8,330 bases of DNA from Anaerolineae bacterium (lineage in GTDB: Bacteria > Chloroflexota > Anaerolineae > Aggregatilineales > Phototrophicaceae). The notes under the pieces are model-generated. The model saw only the letters and a program-made list of their open reading frames with translations. It had not been told where the DNA came from and ran no database searches. Shown piece after piece: positions 7,389 to 8,330 of this stretch. Numbering within the stretch: the stretch's first letter is position 1; every line of letters begins with the position of its first letter. The DNA lies in contig JALONY010000185.1 of the NCBI GenBank assembly GCA_025454715.1, positions 1 through 8,330 of the forward strand, given 5' to 3'. Made by a program: the position numbers and the translations under genes.

Positions 7389-7961
7389 ATGAGCGCAGGA
7401 AACGCGGCCAACGGAGCGGAACGGGAAGAATTTAAGGTCGTCCGCGAGAGCATGTTGGACGGATTGAGCCAATTGGCCGATTATTTTGGCTTCAGCAAGG
7501 TGATGGGGCAACTGTACGGGGTGTTGTTGCTGCACGGTGAGCCGTTGTCGCTGGATGAGCTGATGGAGGCGTTGGACATCAGCAAAGCGAGCGTGAGCAC
7601 CAACATCCGCACGTTGGAGCACGTGGGGATGGTGCGGCAGGTGTGGACGAAGGGGAAGGGCGACCGTCGCAAGTATTATGAGGCGGAGGCCGACCTGTTG
7701 CGGATTATCACCAACATCATCAGCGCCCGTGAGATGCGCGACGTGGAGCGCGCCGTGACGGTGATGCAGGACAACATCGACTTGCTGAAGAAGACGGCGG
7801 GCGAGATGAGCGAGCACGACCGGCAGACGGCGGATTTGTATATCGAGCGGATTAGCCAGATGCAGGCGATGTTTCGGTTTGCCCAGTTGGTGATTACGTC
7901 GATTTTGGGGACGGTGGGCGAGCTGGACGTGAAGAATATCTCGCGGGTGAACCTCGATTAG
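7389..7961 (+). CDS. GbsR/MarR-family transcriptional regulator
   Basis: 190-aa DNA-binding regulator related to GbsR/OpuAR, the MarR-like proteins that in Bacillus control glycine-betaine and choline genes. The ATG at 7389 is preferred over the GTG at 7371; AGGTG (7380-7384) lies just upstream at a rather short spacing. Residues 15-52 form the N-terminal helices (GFSKVMGQLYGVLLLHGEPL). Residues 53-82 form the helix-turn-helix, with SKASVSTNIRTLE as recognition helix, and 83-97 the basic wing (GKGDRRKYYEAE). The C-terminal half is helical, rich in heptad-like hydrophobic positions, and probably serves dimerisation. No betaine, choline or transporter gene is adjacent, so the ligand and targets cannot be told from this window. 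The gene is divergent from rex and its TAG stop overlaps the stop of the convergent DtxR-type gene. Family is secure, function open. Confidence 0.85.
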   Translation: MSAGNAANGAEREEFKVVRESMLDGLSQLADYFGFSKVMGQLYGVLLLHGEPLSLDELMEALDISKASVSTNIRTLEHVGMVRQVWTKGKGDRRKYYEAEADLLRIITNIISAREMRDVERAVTVMQDNIDLLKKTAGEMSEHDRQTADLYIERISQMQAMFRFAQLVITSILGTVGELDVKNISRVNLD

Positions 7962-8330
7962 GGCGCGTCTGGGGTGACCATGACGCAGGCCGCGGCGTGG
8001 TGCCCGAGGGTGCGCCGTTGCCCGTTGACGGTGAGGGTGAGTGGCCCGTCGAAGGGGTCGTGGGCGTGGACGGTGACGGAGTCGCCTAGCTTGATGTCGC
8101 GCTCGATGAGGTGCGCCAGCATGTCGTCGCTGGAGGTCTGAAGGCGGCTGACCCGTGCGACGGCGTCGATGGGAAGGTCGGTGAGCGGGATGGCACGGGT
8201 GGGGGCGATGTGCCCCTCGGCGGACGGGATGGGGTCGCCGTGGGGGTCGAGTTCTGGGAAGCCCAGCTTGCGGTCGATGGCCGCGATGAACTGCTCGGAG
8301 ACGGCATGTTCGAGGCGTTCGGCCTCGTGG
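7958..8330 (-). CDS. DtxR/MntR-family metal-dependent transcriptional regulator, 5'-partial
   Basis: C-terminal 123 residues of a metal-sensing repressor; the N-terminal winged helix lies beyond the window. The visible part opens with HEAERLEHAVSEQFIAAIDR, the metal-binding and dimerisation segment. In DtxR numbering it holds Glu102, Glu105 and His106, with Glu where DtxR/IdeR have Cys102, which resembles MntR-type (manganese) sensors more than iron sensors. Next comes LGFPELDPHGDPIPSAEG, the typical family linker, then an SH3/FeoA-like C-terminal domain (IPLTDLPIDAVARVSRLQ to LGHHAAACVMV). It has no start codon in the window because it runs off the right end, with the last whole codon at 8329-8327. 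The TAA stop is at 7960-7958, overlapping the TAG of the convergent regulator by 4 bp. Metal specificity is inferred from one residue and is uncertain. Confidence 0.88.
   Translation of the reverse strand, partial: HEAERLEHAVSEQFIAAIDRKLGFPELDPHGDPIPSAEGHIAPTRAIPLTDLPIDAVARVSRLQTSSDDMLAHLIERDIKLGDSVTVHAHDPFDGPLTLTVNGQRRTLGHHAAACVMVTPDAP

Noticed and set aside
8086..8307. A 73-residue Ser/Pro-rich minus-strand open frame.
   Set aside because: It is an out-of-frame reading of the DtxR-type gene, whose correct frame runs off the window edge with no start codon in view.

Overview
This 8.3-kb window is chromosomal housekeeping DNA from a GC-rich bacterium. My best guess is the phylum Chloroflexota, judged from the overall feel of the ProC, Rex and F1-ATPase proteins. 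That is recognition from memory, not a database result. I see no phage, insertion-sequence, CRISPR, tRNA or rRNA signal.

Layout. (1) 2-820: nearly complete proC (proline biosynthesis); its first few codons lie outside the window. (2) 821-971: a compact control region with a clear sigma-70-type promoter, an inverted repeat over the -10 box, and an 18-bp match to the Rex operator overlapping the -35 box. (3) 972-5413: an F1-ATPase operon atpA-atpG-atpD-atpC (alpha, gamma, beta, epsilon) ending in a strong intrinsic terminator. Delta and the membrane Fo subunits are not here. Two of the four genes are broken as read: atpD by a perfect 17-bp tandem duplication just before the DELSEED-type motif, and atpC by a loss of roughly 28 nt near its 5' end. 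(4) 5479-6495: an MreB-family actin homologue whose catalytic-pocket residues are changed at several positions. (5) 6502-6536: a bidirectional terminator shared with the convergent rex. (6) 6546-7178 (minus): rex, the NADH/NAD+-sensing repressor. (7) 7179-7388: a regulatory region between rex and a divergent regulator gene, holding a Rex-like site, a nested inverted repeat, an 11-bp direct repeat and two candidate promoters. (8) 7389-7961: a GbsR/MarR-type regulator. (9) 7958-8330 (minus): the C-terminal part of a DtxR/MntR-type metal-dependent regulator, overlapping the previous gene tail-to-tail by 4 bp.

How it fits together. The most coherent story is redox control of ATP synthesis: rex is in the window, and the best Rex-operator match sits on the promoter of the F1-ATPase operon. 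A poorer second match in the rex leader suggests autoregulation. The most unusual protein is MreB: three positions matching the catalytic glutamate, the phosphate-2 aspartate and the catalytic threonine read Ala, Asn and Ile, so it may bind nucleotide without normal hydrolysis. The two ATP synthase frame disruptions are more likely assembly or consensus errors than biology, because these genes are usually essential, but only reads can decide that.
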